Position numbers and translations under genes: made by a program. 50,182 bases of DNA from Hymenobacter sp. (lineage in GTDB: Bacteria; Bacteroidota; Bacteroidia; Cytophagales; Hymenobacteraceae): contig JAQBNT010000267.1 in assembly GCA_028288445.1 (NCBI GenBank), positions 1 through 50,182 on the forward strand. The letters are read 5' to 3'. The notes under the pieces were generated by a model. That model saw nothing but the letters and a program-made list of their open reading frames with translations. It searched no databases and was not told the DNA's origin. Shown here one piece after another: positions 50,064 to 50,182 of this stretch (position 1 is its first letter; every line of letters starts with the position of its first letter).

Positions 50064-50182
50064 GGTGGTCCAACTATGCTGGACAGTTTAGGGCGTTAGT
50101 TTGAAGAAGCTGTTGATGAGCGTAATACGGTATCTGATAGTCGATGCTGGAGTGCAGGCGCTCGTGGTTGTAGTAGTCAAAA
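50061..50182. mobile_element. IS3-family insertion sequence, one end (runs out of window)
   Basis: The DNA from TGAGGTGGTCCAAC onward has the 5'-TG terminal look of IS3-family ends and encodes, on the minus strand, the C-terminus of an OrfB transposase. The boundary at 50061 is set by the break in the TIR-like reading frame. The other end and any target duplication are outside the window. Confidence 0.75.
50074..50181 (-). CDS. IS3-family transposase OrfB, C-terminal fragment
   Basis: The last 35 codons in the window read FDYYNHERLHSSIDYQIPYY and on to NCPA and a TAG stop (50074-50076). YNxxRxHSSxxYxxP is the classic end of the rve/DDE integrase core in IS3-group transposases, just after the catalytic Glu helix. 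The gene is transcribed leftward and its 5' part is beyond the window. Confidence 0.85.
   Translation of the reverse strand, partial: FDYYNHERLHSSIDYQIPYYAHQQLLQTNALNCPA

Noticed and set aside
1..50182. tRNA, rRNA or known riboswitch
   Set aside because: I scanned for cloverleaf ends (GGTTCRANNCC-type arms with CCA) and common riboswitch cores and saw none; this is by eye and not a covariance-model search.

Overview
The window looks like chromosomal DNA of a GC-rich member of the Bacteroidota, most likely a Hymenobacter or close relative (Cytophagales). This is inferred from several signs together: GC-rich coding sequence; a protein with a type IX secretion C-terminal sorting domain; a TonB-dependent receptor paired with a DUF4249 lipoprotein; OmpA/PD40 envelope proteins; promoter-like TAnnTTTG boxes (notably TACCTTTG) just upstream of genes; and many lipoproteins with a Cys lipobox. 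No rRNA, tRNA, CRISPR array or replication origin was recognised.

Layout. 1-11 kb is mostly housekeeping: a TPR lipoprotein, dihydrolipoyl dehydrogenase, a CLC chloride protein with CBS domains, the SbcD-SbcC nuclease pair, an uncharacterised protein and a small HNH protein. 11-17 kb holds a secreted protein, thioredoxin, a TonB receptor/DUF4249 pair, purine nucleoside phosphorylase and a PKD lipoprotein. 17-26 kb holds SppA, a 450-bp array of 21-bp repeats with two long perfect hairpins, RarA, a PMT/ArnT-type glycosyltransferase, an EamA transporter, an MBL-rhodanese fusion and a T9SS-secreted protein. 27-34 kb holds three tandem Spy/CpxP-like periplasmic proteins, an APC permease, a small lipoprotein, a DUF2945-like protein, a ricin-lectin/PD40/OmpA protein and a second 21-bp array.

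The most system-like part is 33.8-40.5 kb on the minus strand. It reads, in transcription order: a SpeD-like pyruvoyl decarboxylase, a zinc-ribbon DUF4178 membrane protein, a small membrane protein, a DUF350 membrane protein, a spermidine synthase fused to a membrane domain, a Tat/lipoprotein flavin oxidoreductase resembling amine oxidases, and a polytopic His-containing membrane protein. The first five are tightly spaced or overlapping. The SpeD-like protein has Ser where the family's catalytic Cys is expected. This suggests a membrane-associated polyamine (or other amine) modification pathway rather than plain spermidine synthesis.

40.6-49.3 kb holds uncharacterised proteins (including a divergent paralogue pair), an AI-2E-type permease, a lactonase lipoprotein, two small proteins, a HelD-type helicase and an outer-membrane beta-barrel. 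The right edge is accessory: a serine recombinase broken by a 4-bp duplication, then the first 11 codons of a gene resembling a TIR-domain defence protein, cut by an IS3-family element that runs out of the window.

Seven copies of an 85-100 bp palindromic element (ends GTCATSCTGAG / CTCAGSATGAC) sit between genes across the window, one of them providing the stop codon of the flavoprotein.
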